A stretch of DNA of 64,000 nt from Helopsaltes ochotensis (taxonomy: Eukaryota > Chordata > Aves > Passeriformes > Locustellidae). Below the pieces are notes generated by a model. It searched no databases. It was not told the DNA's origin and saw only the letters and a list, made by a program, of their open reading frames with translations. Below, piece after piece: positions 36,001 to 48,000 of the stretch (positions within the stretch are counted from its first letter, which is position 1; each line of letters begins with the position of its first letter). The position numbers and the translations under genes were made by a program. The stretch is taken from positions 815,924 to 879,923 of the forward strand of contig VXBM01000060.1 of the NCBI GenBank assembly GCA_013400155.1. The letters run 5' to 3'.

Positions 36001-39000
36001 TAGTTTAGCCATGGCAGGAGTTCAGAGGCGCAGCAGAGTTGGCCTGGTAGATTCAAGGCCACTTCACAGGAATGCTCTGGGCTCCTGGGAAGAAATTCCC
36101 TTGCCTTGTGCAAACACACATTTGCAGCTCAGGTATAGTATTAACTTTTTTGTCCATAACAAGAGGGTGAAGGCACAGAGCTGCAGTCTTCATGTTTTTA
36201 CCCTGCATGATACAAAAAAAATAGAAGAAAATCTAATTTATGGTTCCTACCATACTTGCATATTGAGCAGTTCTACATGTGAGGCAGTCGCAGGGACTGG
36301 CATGTTCTGGGCAGTTTGGATGTCCTGACTCTTCATGGGGAATTTAATTTCAGTCCATTTTCTGATCTTTCTCAGAGCTAGTGGTAAGGACTCTTGGATA
36401 GCCTTTGGTGTGGCATTTTTTTCCACACGGTTTGCTTCAAGGACAGTGAGGATGGGACGTGACTGGAATGGAGCTGTCCAAACTACAAAACCTCAGGAGT
36501 GCTTCTTTATGGAAAGCACCGTCACTCACAACTGTAGTGCTTACAGCTTCTCAAGCTCCAGTGGGTAGTTAGTAAACAACTCATAAAAGCACATTTCTGT
36601 AGGTAATCGTGCAGTGCTGGCTTTGTTTTTCAATTCATATTTAAAATGCATTTATTCTGCTTATCTGAAAGTACATTTGGCTGGGTTTTTGTCATAAACA
36701 ATATTCTGTGTTCTGTTTTTCTGCAGAGTTGGGAACGATGACAGCTTAATACACACTTGGAAATTCCTGTCGCAGTCAACAGACTCCTTACATAAAATCA
36801 GCCGGGTTAATGAATCCATGGAGTCACTGGTTGATGAAGGTAAGAGATCTCCATGACATTTATAGGAGAAGGAAGGCCTCAGTTCTGCCTTCCAGAAATA
36901 GAAAATCCATTTTCAGCAATTGTCTTCTTTTATAATGGACAATTAAAGTGCATTTATTTTAATCTCAGAATATTAGTATGATAAACTAAAACAAAGCCCC
37001 ACATAGTAATTTCTTTAGCTCATTGAATTATGGAAAACCATTTAGAAGGTTTCAGTTGCAGTTGAGTTACTTGGAATTTAGCTCAGGGACAAACATTTCC
37101 TCTTCTGTTGTTGTTTTTTATTTATCTGCAGTATCATTGCGTGGCAGATTAAGAATACACTATCTGAGCTAGAATTTGGTCTATGTGAGAATGGTGAACG
37201 GGAAACTAGGAAATAAACTTTAAAAGTGTTTTTCATAAGTACTCTTTATGTGGTGTGTGATCATTTGTGTCAGTAAAGGAGAATGTGTGTGATGTCTGTG
37301 GTGTGACTGACAAAGCCTAAACCTAAATAATTAGACAGGAATCGCAAATGGGACAAGTTACCCACGTCTTAATGGCACTTACATTGCTTTGTGAAGGTGC
37401 AGACATGAATGAAGGACAGCTCATGGGAGACCTGGAATTGGATTCCAAGCAGCTGGAGGCAGAGTCCTGGAGCCAAGTCGTGGACAGCAAGTTCCTCCAG
37501 CAGCAATACAAAGATGTTGTCAAACGGCAAGATGTGATTTACGGTGAGACATCTGCACCCTCACTTTTCGCTTGCTGTAAACAGCTCCTTGATCTACTCA
37601 CATGCATGGATTTGGGAAAGTTCAGTTAGTGAACAGGAGCATTGCTTTGATTTCCTCAAAAGCCAAACTCTCATTCTTGAAGTTCCTAGAAACATAGTGT
37701 ATTCCGTGAAAGCTTTCTGCATTTCACATATCCAGAAGCCATCAAAAAAACCCAGAAATTGCCTCTCCTCATTTTTCTGCTTATGACTTTCAAACTGGGT
37801 TCCAGCACAAGCAGCTAAGTAGGAAGTCTTTTCCTGAGGGATTCAGGAGCCATCCTGTGTGGCAAAAGGAGGGCGGGTATGTGGGGACTGGCAGTGAGGT
37901 GTTGGGAAGAAGAAGATACCAGGGCTGAAGGTTGAGACCCCAGCAGCTGTTGTGGGACACCTCTTCCCCCCTGTTTCTCTCACATGAAACTCTTGACTGT
38001 TGTTACAATTCCTGACATGGAATTTCCTGAAGCCAATTAGAGAAGCTCAGATCTGAAAAAGCTTTCTGATAGCAGCTTTTCCTTGTCCTCGTCCTCTCCA
38101 GAGCTAATGCAGACGGAAATGCACCACGTCCGCACCCTGAAGATCATGAACGATGTGTACAGTGCAGCCATGCTGAAGGAACTGCAGTACGATCAGCAAG
38201 TCGTGGACAAGATCTTTCCCTGCCTGGAAAACCTGCTGCACATCCACAGTCAGTTTTTCCAGCGGATTCTGGAAAGGAAGAAGGAGTCACTGGCAGACAA
38301 AAATGAAAAGAACTTTGTTATCAGGAGGATAGGTGACATCCTAGTGAATCAAGTAAGTGCTGGAAAATGTGTGCAGTTCTGAGAACACAGCTGGAAGCCA
38401 GATGCTTTTCCTTCCCTCCTGTTTGTGTCTGTCAGATAAGCACAGCTGATGGCACCTTTTCTCTTCACGCATAAAAATCTCTGCCTCTGCCTTTTGAAGC
38501 ACTTTCTGCTCTTTCAGAGGAAGGTACACTGTTGAAAATTAATTCAGTTTATTTTGTGGGAAAAGAAGCATTCACTGACAGGCACAAAACAGTTTGACCA
38601 CAGACAGGAGTGTAGACAGGAACTCACAGCAAAATATGCCCAGTGTGTTTCTTGGCTGCATTACTGACCTGGTGTTTAACTTGGGGTGGGTCATTTTACT
38701 TTTCTTTATCCATGGTTTCTGTCTTCTGTTTGTCTGTCTTGATTTCTTTTGTGGTTGGCTTTTAAGCTGTGTGAGTGGAGTCACAGATTTTGCTTTGCTT
38801 GTGAGCTCAGTGAAGTCCCCAGAACAGCTCTTTACTCTCTAGAGCTCTGCTCACATGCTTTGGACTAATATGATTTCACCAAGTTCTCCTGAGAGGCTGG
38901 CAGGCACTGCTGGGATGTCACCCCAGGAGTTCAGTGCGGGTTGGAGCTGTGTGTCCCATTCTTTGCAGTTCTCTGGGGAGAACGCTGAGCGAATGAAGAA

Positions 39001-42000
39001 AACGTACGGCAAATTCTGCGGGCATCACAACGAGGCTGTCAATTACTTCAAAGACCTCTTCTCAAAGGACAAGCGCTTTCAGGCTTTTGTCAAGGTAGGA
39101 CCTGGCAGCACAGACTGTAGCTGATGGAAAAAATGTGTCTTTCCTGCACTCTGGGGGAGTGTTTTTGCTGCAGAACTGAAATTTTCGTCTTTGTTCCTTA
39201 GAAAAAAATGAGCAGCTCCCTGGTGAGGCGTCTTGGGATTCCGGAATGTATCTTGTTGGTAACACAGAGAATCACAAAGTACCCAGTCCTTTTACAAAGG
39301 ATACTGCAGTACACCAAAGGTAGGGACCAGTTCCTCTATTCTAAGCACGTATTTGTTTGTCCAGTGTGAAGTTTGGATGCTTTACAGCTGAAGCAGATTC
39401 TCTTACCAGCTAATCCAGTTGTTGTTTCACATCACTGCAACAGGATTCCATACTTCCATTTAGGATTAGTTGTTTAGGTACCTTGATTTAGTTGTTGAGA
39501 GTCTGTCTGTAGCTAATTATGGAGCAACACGCCTGGACTCCAGAGTCTCCCAGCTTGCTTTTTTTGGTATTGGCTAAAATATGTAGTTAATTTGTGCATT
39601 TCATCTCTGCTGTCTTATATGCAAAGTGTGTTGGAATATTCTCCAGCCTCAACCACGTACATGTAAAACGTTTTGTGAAACTCTCTTTAAGGGGGAAAAC
39701 TGTCTCATTTAAGTATTAAAGGTTATCATGTGGGAACTTGGGAGAAGAGCAAGGAAGGAACTAAAATTGGGGATTTAGACTGCATGAAGTCAAATTGAGA
39801 TGTTTCTGTTTCTTTTTTAAAGAAAATGAAGTGGAACACGAAGACTTGACTCAGTCATTAAACCTCGTTAAGGATGTGATTGCTGCAGTCAATAGCAAAG
39901 TCAGCAATTACGAAAAGAAAATGCGTCTTGGAGAGATTTACAGCCGCACGGACAGCAAGTCCATCATGAGGATGAAGAGTGGCCAGATGTTTGCGAGAGA
40001 GGACCTGAGGCATCGGAAACTCATCCGAGATGGGCCTGTTTCACTAAAAAACTCAGCTGGCCGGTTAAAAGGTAAGAGTGACCTGCCTTCTGCTGTGGAA
40101 GGATGCAGCTCACCCTCTCCGGATGTAGGATTAGTCCTCAGATTGGTGCCTCCACCCTTGATTTATTCTTCTGCTTTGATAGATTGTGACTCCAGCTTTC
40201 CCCTGCTGTAATCCCACTCGCCATTGCATTTCCAGTTCCTTGTGTGTGGGTTCTGGAGTGCAGAGAGCTGCTTTTCCTCCTGGTGACTTGCAGCTTGGGG
40301 CACGGTGACACCTCTGTGTGTCAGCCAAGGAGCAGAGTTGCTTGGGATGCTCTGGGCCAGGAGGACACCACTGGGACTGCAGCTGCCTGGAGCATGGAGT
40401 CAGATCTGCATGCCTGTGCCACAGTTCCAGGAGTTGTGCTGGATAAATCTGGAACCCAGCCTCAACTTCCCAGGCTTTTCCTTCCCTCTGAGGTCTGTGG
40501 CAGGTCTGCAGCAGTACCATCCCAGTTGCACTGGGATCCAGGGAAATGTCCCAGGCATTTGTTGCTCCTGAACCTCTTGAGCTGTTGATACAAACTGTTC
40601 AGGAGAGGCTCTGGTGTCCCTGCAGCTTCCTCTTGTTGGGTTAGTGCTTTCTTGAGTGGCTTTTTCTTTGTTATCAGGCGGAAGTAGTTTTTCTAAGGTG
40701 CTGTGCACTGAAGTTCTCCACTGAATTAAACACTAAATCTCCCAAGGAATCTTTCAGCTGGGACCACGGTTAGCAGTAAGAGCAGACAGGGCTGTGCCTC
40801 AGGCTTGGCAGCAAGGCTGGGCTTTCCTTCCTCCCTGCAGCATTAGCTGATTAAATTACGGTCTGTGGGCATGAATGGGGCCTGGGAGCCTGATGCCGTG
40901 CTGTGCAGGGAGGTGGTGATAACATGGAATTCCGTATGGGGTATGATTTATTTTGAGGTTTTTGGAAGCAGGAAGTTTACAGATGATTCCTAGGCACCCC
41001 AGACTACTACTGCTTTCAGATGGTGGATGAAGCAAGTTCTGCTGCTGTTGTGAAATCGTGATAAGCACAGGCTCCATTTGCATTTCTTAGTCATACAAAT
41101 GCACAAACATGTCTGTAGTGCAAATACCCAGGGAAGGTAGGTCCTTCAGGCAGGCTGCAGACCCAGGGAGAGAGCAGATCGTTCATATATTCAGGTTATT
41201 TTGTGGTATTTGAAATGGAGCACCAAAAGTTATAGGAAGAACTTTTGTTTAAGGGTTTTAGCATTTCCCTCTTGCAAAGTGCGTGGAACAGAGAAAAAGG
41301 CAGTCAAAAGCTACCTTCTGCAACCCTCCCAGAGCCTGGATTTCATTTTGCAGCTTTGCTTAAAGTTTAGTGGTTCTTTTATCTGGAATGGATTCTGTCT
41401 TCCCAAAACAGACTGGAAGGATTTACCCATGGGATGATTCAAGTTTTTGGTTTGCTTCCTTTCTGTCACAAGATTTCCCAAGTACATTACACAAAACCTC
41501 TTTGTACCAAGGGGTCTGGGTGGGGCATTACACTTGGTAGTTGCTGTGCAGCTTTATGATATGTTATTAGGAGACTTGGAAGGCTCTGTGTGTACTCTGG
41601 GAAAAGACTGATTTAAAATCCTCTGTTGGCTTGAGGTTGTGTTTCCTTCTCCCGTGAAAGAAAGCCAGGTCCTGTGTCTCACGCAGGCTCCCCTCAGAGT
41701 TGTGTTTGTCTGAGAGCAGAATTACTGGTGGCTCCTGAAGTTAGTATTTCCTGAGAAAAAAACTGCAGCTGACAAATGTTGTTATTGCACGATAATTTAC
41801 ACCCTGCAAACCACTCATCAAGAGAACCATAAAACCCAAAACGTCCTGTGCAGATATTTTGCTTGAGGGCTGAAATATTGATTGTTTGAGAAAACAGAGC
41901 TTCTATTGAATAAATGTCTCTGGCTTTCACTTATGCCCATGTCTTAACTGATAGTGAGCATGTGGCTAGAGAGGAGCACCCCTGCTCCAGTGGGTGAGAG

Positions 42001-45000
42001 CAGATCCTGCAGGACGCCCAGGTGCTGATGTGTCCTGCTTAATGCAAAGCTGCTTCAGAGCTGACCTGATCTGGCATCTCCAGGAGCTGCCCTTGCTCCT
42101 CCTGCCAACTGGGAGGTTAATCCTGCTTCCAGGATTTGCAAGACCAGCCCTGCTGCTCCCCAGCGCTGGTGTTATTACAAGAACTCTGTTCTGGGGTGGG
42201 TTGTGTGGTTATACTGCACTGCTGTGCTTTCTTCTTTTGCAGAAGTCCAGGCTGTTCTCCTCTCTGACATGCTGGTGTTCCTTCAGGAGAAGGACCAGAA
42301 GTATGTCTTTGCCTCACTGGTAAGGCTTCAACCTTTTTTCCTTCTTACTTTTCTGCGTGAGAGAGCCGTGATGTTGTGTTGTGCAGCAAAGCCAGCAATT
42401 GCCTGCTAAACAACTTAATTTTCTTGCTTGGAACATTTTTGTTTGCTGAGCAGACTCCATTCATTTTGATGGGAAAACATGTCTTCATGCCCCACCTCCC
42501 CTTCCTGCAGCGCCTTGGCACAGCTGATAATTGGCCTTGAAAACCTGCCTGTCACTCAAAACACTTGTGCTTTGCAGTTTGTGCACACTGGAGCAGGGAC
42601 TGGGCTGGGAGGGGGTGAGGGGATAATGCAAACATTGTAAAAATGAACCTCAGCAGAAGGAGATGTCCAAACACATTGTGAGCTGCTGCAGGGGGCAGGG
42701 AGGTGAAATGCCAGGGCAGTAAATTCAACAGAGCAGCTTGAAAATCAATGTCAGAGAAATGTATTTGTAATGTGCAGGAGCAAAAACGTTAGGTTTGAGG
42801 GCAGGCCCCCGAAAAGGGCTGGGCTCATTGACCTGCTGAAGAAAACCTGGTGCCTATGGAGTCTGCTGGGCTGTACCTTCCAGGCATGGTCTAGACTGGC
42901 TAAACCTTGTGACCTTTCCACTCTTTGAGCATTCTGAAAGCTGATAATTTGTTATTCCAGTTCCACCAACCCTCTGCACGGGCTCAGTGCCCTACGCAGG
43001 GGAAGCTGATCTGTGTACAAGTCCTGCTAGTGAAGCAGATCACCCCAGCTGTAGCGTGTGGCACAATGCACAAAGGGGCTGCCTCGTGTGCAGATGACAC
43101 AGCAGCCTGGGGACGCTGTCACCCAGCAGGCTGATGACACAGAGACCATAGCACAGGGTGAACATCGCCTCACACATGAGTTCTCACATAGCAGTCAGCT
43201 GTGAGCGTCTGAGAACAGCAGAGGCTTTGTGGGATTTGAAAACAAGGCTTTATCCTGGAGAGAGATGGTGAAGATGCTGTGTGTGAAGCAGGCTAGCAAG
43301 CTGCACCAAGCGTTAGGAGCTGTGATATTAGTGACAGGGAGAGTGTGGTCAGTAGGAAATGAGATCAGAGCAAAATACGGTACAGTTTACAAAACCACAA
43401 AGTCAATTTGAAAATAACTCTTGAAACGGAGTGAGGTAAAATTGCTTTTCCTACAGAACTGTTGGAGGAAAGCAAACTCATCCCTTTTGCCTGACCCCAC
43501 TGAAATTATTTTGGTTTTTTAATTAGCCAGTATGTTCAGAAAATGTTTACAAACCTGAGAGATGTAGCAGTATGGTTTATTGGGACCTTTTCAATGCTAG
43601 TTTGAATCTGGGAGCTAGCTCTGGTCACCCTCCTCAACCATTTTTTTCCATCTGAAGGACCAGAAATCCACTGTGATCTCTCTGAAGAAGCTGATTGTAC
43701 GAGAAGTAGCTCATGAAGAGAAGGGATTGTTCCTGATCAGCATGGGTGGAAAGGATCCTGAAATGGTGGAAGTCCATGCCAGCTCCAAAGAGGAGCGCAA
43801 CGGCTGGATACAGATCATTCAGGACACAATGCACACCATGTAAGACTCTCAGCTGTTCTTTTGAGGCAGGGGGTGCACTGGGTGTGTTCCTGTAGTAATT
43901 GAGCCGTCTCTCCTGTGCAGGGATAGAGATGAAGACGAAGGAGTCCCTTGTGAGTCTGAGTTTGAAAAGAAATTGTCCGATGCGAAAGTGAGAGGATTGA
44001 AAGGTAAAATCTGCCTGGAACAGAGCTGGGGAGCCATTGTGGAAAAATGTACAGGAGTTTTTGGGTTGTGTTTTGTGGTCGAGCTGTGACTTTTTTTCAA
44101 TCCTGCATCCAGCAAATAACTGCAGTCCTGGTTTGCAGCTCGCTTTCCTTGCATTATTTATTTTCTGAGCCTGCTGTGCCAGATTGCCCAGGGCACTGTC
44201 GTGCTGCCAAACCCAGCACATATTGTCATGCTCCACTAGATGGGGCCAATATCTCAGGAATCGCTCAGGTTTCCTTGCCAAGGCTTTTTTATTTTCTGTC
44301 TTCATCCCTGTTTTCTGTTCACCCCCACAGAACAACTTCAGCAGAAGGATAAACAGATTCTGCTCTTGCTGGAGGAGAAGACGAAGATCTTCCAGGACAT
44401 GGCAGACAGTTCTGTGCAGGAGGAGATGCCAGGTTCCAGGCTGCTCTTCAGAGCCAACACAGAAGAGGCTCCAAAAGGAGAGGCAATCATGAAAACTGCA
44501 ATAAATGAAGGTGAGCCAGTCATGTGACATGTAAATTTTAGTAACCAACTAGAATTGGTTACCTTCGGTGAAGGCATCAGTTCTCAAGCACCAGTTTTGC
44601 AGGGGATGTCTTCTCTGTCAGAATAACAAGATAAGGAGACACTGCTCCTCATGGTATTGTCTCAGGTCATGAGGATCAGGAGAGGAAGCAGACTTTAGGG
44701 AGACAAAGACAGCACAAAGAAAACCATTCATTGAACCTGCTTTGGGGTCAGGAGCAGCATGGGATTTATCCTTGGCTGAAATTTGGACCATCCAGGCTTT
44801 TGCTGTTCTTCAGTCTCAGCAGGATGGGAGGGTGGGGCTTGGGTTCCAGCAGGCGCTCGTGGTGCCTGCAAAGGACAAGCAGTTCTGTTGACAAAGGCAA
44901 GAGTAGGTGGAAACTCAGGCTACTTTCCAATATGGTCTTTGGAGAGGCTAAAATTATTAAATGCTGTTGTCAGAGGACATGGAGGCTGCTTGAAGGAAGA

Positions 45001-48000
45001 GAGGGAGGTGTGAGCTTGTGCAGAGCTCCAAGAGTAGGAGTTAGTGGTCAGACAGAATGAGTTTTTGCAGGGGCAATGTGTACTGTTCATGTCATTGTCA
45101 CAGAAACCTGGATTTTTTGTACACCAAATAATTTCTGAGCTGAGCTCAGGCAGGGATGAAAACAGCTCAGGAACCTGAGGTGGGCTTTAACAAAGACATT
45201 GCTGCTTTTTGTCAGTTGAACTGCTGCAAGACTTGGTGAACAGGAGCCTGGGCACTGCCCTCGGACAGCAGGTCAGCAGCGCTGCCATGGATCAGGAGGG
45301 AGGAGTTGGCCCCATCTCACTCCCTAGGAGGGCAGAAACCTTTGGAGGATTTGACAGTCATCAGATGAACGCCTCCAAGGGTGAGTAGTTCTGTGCGTGC
45401 ACATCAGAATTTGTTAATGATACACACCATGGTATCTTCTTGCTTCAGAAGGACTTCAGCTGGTGGTTTGGGTTTCACAACTCCTCTCCAACAATAGTTG
45501 ATAGATTAAATCACAGATTAGGAAAAAAGCCTGTGTACAGGTAGATTGAGGGTAGCTGAGAACTTGTGGCTGTACAAGGGTTAAACATCTGAACTCTTCA
45601 CTCCTCTCTGTGCTCTCTCTAATACTTGCTATTTTACTTATGTGCCACATGAAAGCATTTGACTTCTCAATAAATTAGTTTCTTCATGTTATTATTGTAA
45701 TATCTACAGCTCTATTCTTTGTTCTTCACTTTTCTTCCCAGTAGGAGCCTGATGCTCTTGCATTTACAAATGGACGTGAATATTGCTGAATCAAACACCT
45801 TCTCCCCTGTCTCTGCTCTCTATGCATTCGTGTTCCACCTACATCTGCATGTATTATTCCTCCAATTAAGTCCCTCCCAAAGAAATGCGTGACTGCTTAT
45901 TTCAGCTGCATAGTTGGCTGCTTCCCAATGCCCTCTTTCTTTGCTCTAGTCATCAGAAACTTCCCTGTCCTCAAATTCCTTTCTCTGTGGTCTCACTCAC
46001 ACTCCCAATACAACCAGTTTTGCTGTGCTAGTGTCTGTCTCAGCACTGGGATTGTTGGACCTCGTCTGACCTCCTGCATTAAAGGAGCAGTGTTAGCTCC
46101 AGACAGTCAGACATGAGAACTATGTAGAGGCTTTCCCAGCTCTACTGGAGAGCTGCAAAGCCCTCCACAGGCCTTGTCATCATGGTGACAAAATACTCAC
46201 ACTGGAGGGTTTGTTGCGGGTTGTGCCTCTCTCTCTTGCAATGACGAATGGGACAACCTCAGGCTGTTGCCCAGACCTAAGTTTTCTGTAGAAATGCCCT
46301 CTGATTCTAATTCAGTAGTTGTAGGGTCTTGGGAGAGTTTGGGAGAAGAATGCAGGGCCTATTTGTTCTGCCCAGGAGGTATGAAACCTGGCATTCTCTG
46401 CAGTTCTTCTGTTCACAACCTGAGAAACCTTGGGCAAGGCTTATAACCTGACTCCCCTTCGTTCTCCCCTCCAGCAAAGCAGCAGGGAGGAGTTTCCTCC
46501 TGCAGAGAGGTGGAAGGTCCCAGGACGTGGCGCAGGAGAGCAGGTCTGTTAGGAGGACTTGAGGGTCAGCCTCTAACAGCAGAGCCAGCCACAAGGGTGG
46601 GGGGAGGAGAGGGCCTTTGCACCAGGTGTGATGTCCTTCACGCTGCTGCAGATTCAGGTTTATGTAAAGTTATTTATCTTTTAAGAGTGGCAGAAGGAAG
46701 GTTTCCACTGCAGGTGTGGGTTTTCCCCATGGGCTGCATCTCGGCTGGCAACAGGAGTACAAGAGTCTTGGCAAGAGCTAGAGGATGTGTGACTCCTTTT
46801 GAGCAGAAGGGCAGCACAGGGCGAGGGTCAGAGCCCTGCTGTCCCCACAGGTCAGCTCAGTCCTGCTCAGGAGCACTGATATGAGCCATCCAGGAGGAAG
46901 TTAGAAAGAGAAGCCCAGTGTCCCTTTGAAGATCCAGGTGTCTGATAGCTAAGGTTAATGATAAATTGTTAGGATAGAATTACACAGGGTGTTGCACAGC
47001 AGTATCTGACCCAGATGTAAATTAACTTGCACAAGAGAGGCATTGAAACTATCCCTGCAATAATACACCCTGATATGATTCTGTTATCATCCTCCATCTG
47101 CTCTTAGGCTGCCTCATGTCTTCTCAGCAAGTATTCTATGGTAGTAGACAGCAGTGCAGGGGCTAGACAGAGCACCAGTTAATAGCAGTGTGCTGAATTT
47201 ATCAGCACGTTCTCTGAAACCAAAGTCAACCCTAATCTAAATTCTCATCCACTTTTTCTGGTAGTGCTGACGTGTTCCGTTTATTTAGGGCTCAAATTCA
47301 TTTAGTTAAAATGTCAAGAGCCCTGTGTCCGCTTTTGTGGAACATGTGAGTTTCCTGTATTAAATTTCTCAGACTTTAGCAAGTTCATCTCTGCCTTCAA
47401 ATGTTGAATAACCGATGTCAATGCCGGCTTCTTCCTTTAGGTGGAGCAAAAGATGAAGGCGAGGATGCTCAGGACCTTCGGAGAACAGAGTCAGACAGCA
47501 TTTTAAAGAAGGTACAGCTTGGTTTGTGTGTCTGCCACCACTGAGTTCAGATTCCAGGAGTGACAGCTAGCCTTGAAAAACGCCTGAAAATTTCTTGACA
47601 ATTAGGTACATCCTAGTAAGTCAAAAAGAAAATAAAACGTGAAATATGCACCCAAAACCACTGACTTCAAAACCACTGCAAATTAGTTCTACTCCTTAGT
47701 GGCACAGGTTAGCTACCATCTGTCTGCAGGTCAGCCAAAGCATGTGTTTAATTTTGCATTGTTACTGAAATGGTAAGGTCAGCTACAACCTTGCACCTTT
47801 TCCTTCTGGGGATCAATCCATCACATAACTGCAAAATAATACCTAATTAACATATTGTTCTATGTGATTCTAAGTGGCCTAAAAACATGCATGAATTCTC
47901 CCCAAATGGAAGGTGGAGGGGAGTGTTTAATGGATGTGTCATTAGTTCAGCTTCAGAACACATTTGCTATGATTTTTCATTGTCCTCATATTAAATTTGT

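Noticed and set aside
43634..44548. 304-codon open frame on the - strand
   Set aside because: Antisense across AKAP13 exons 18-20 and the introns between them. No similarity to a known protein and no independent gene structure.
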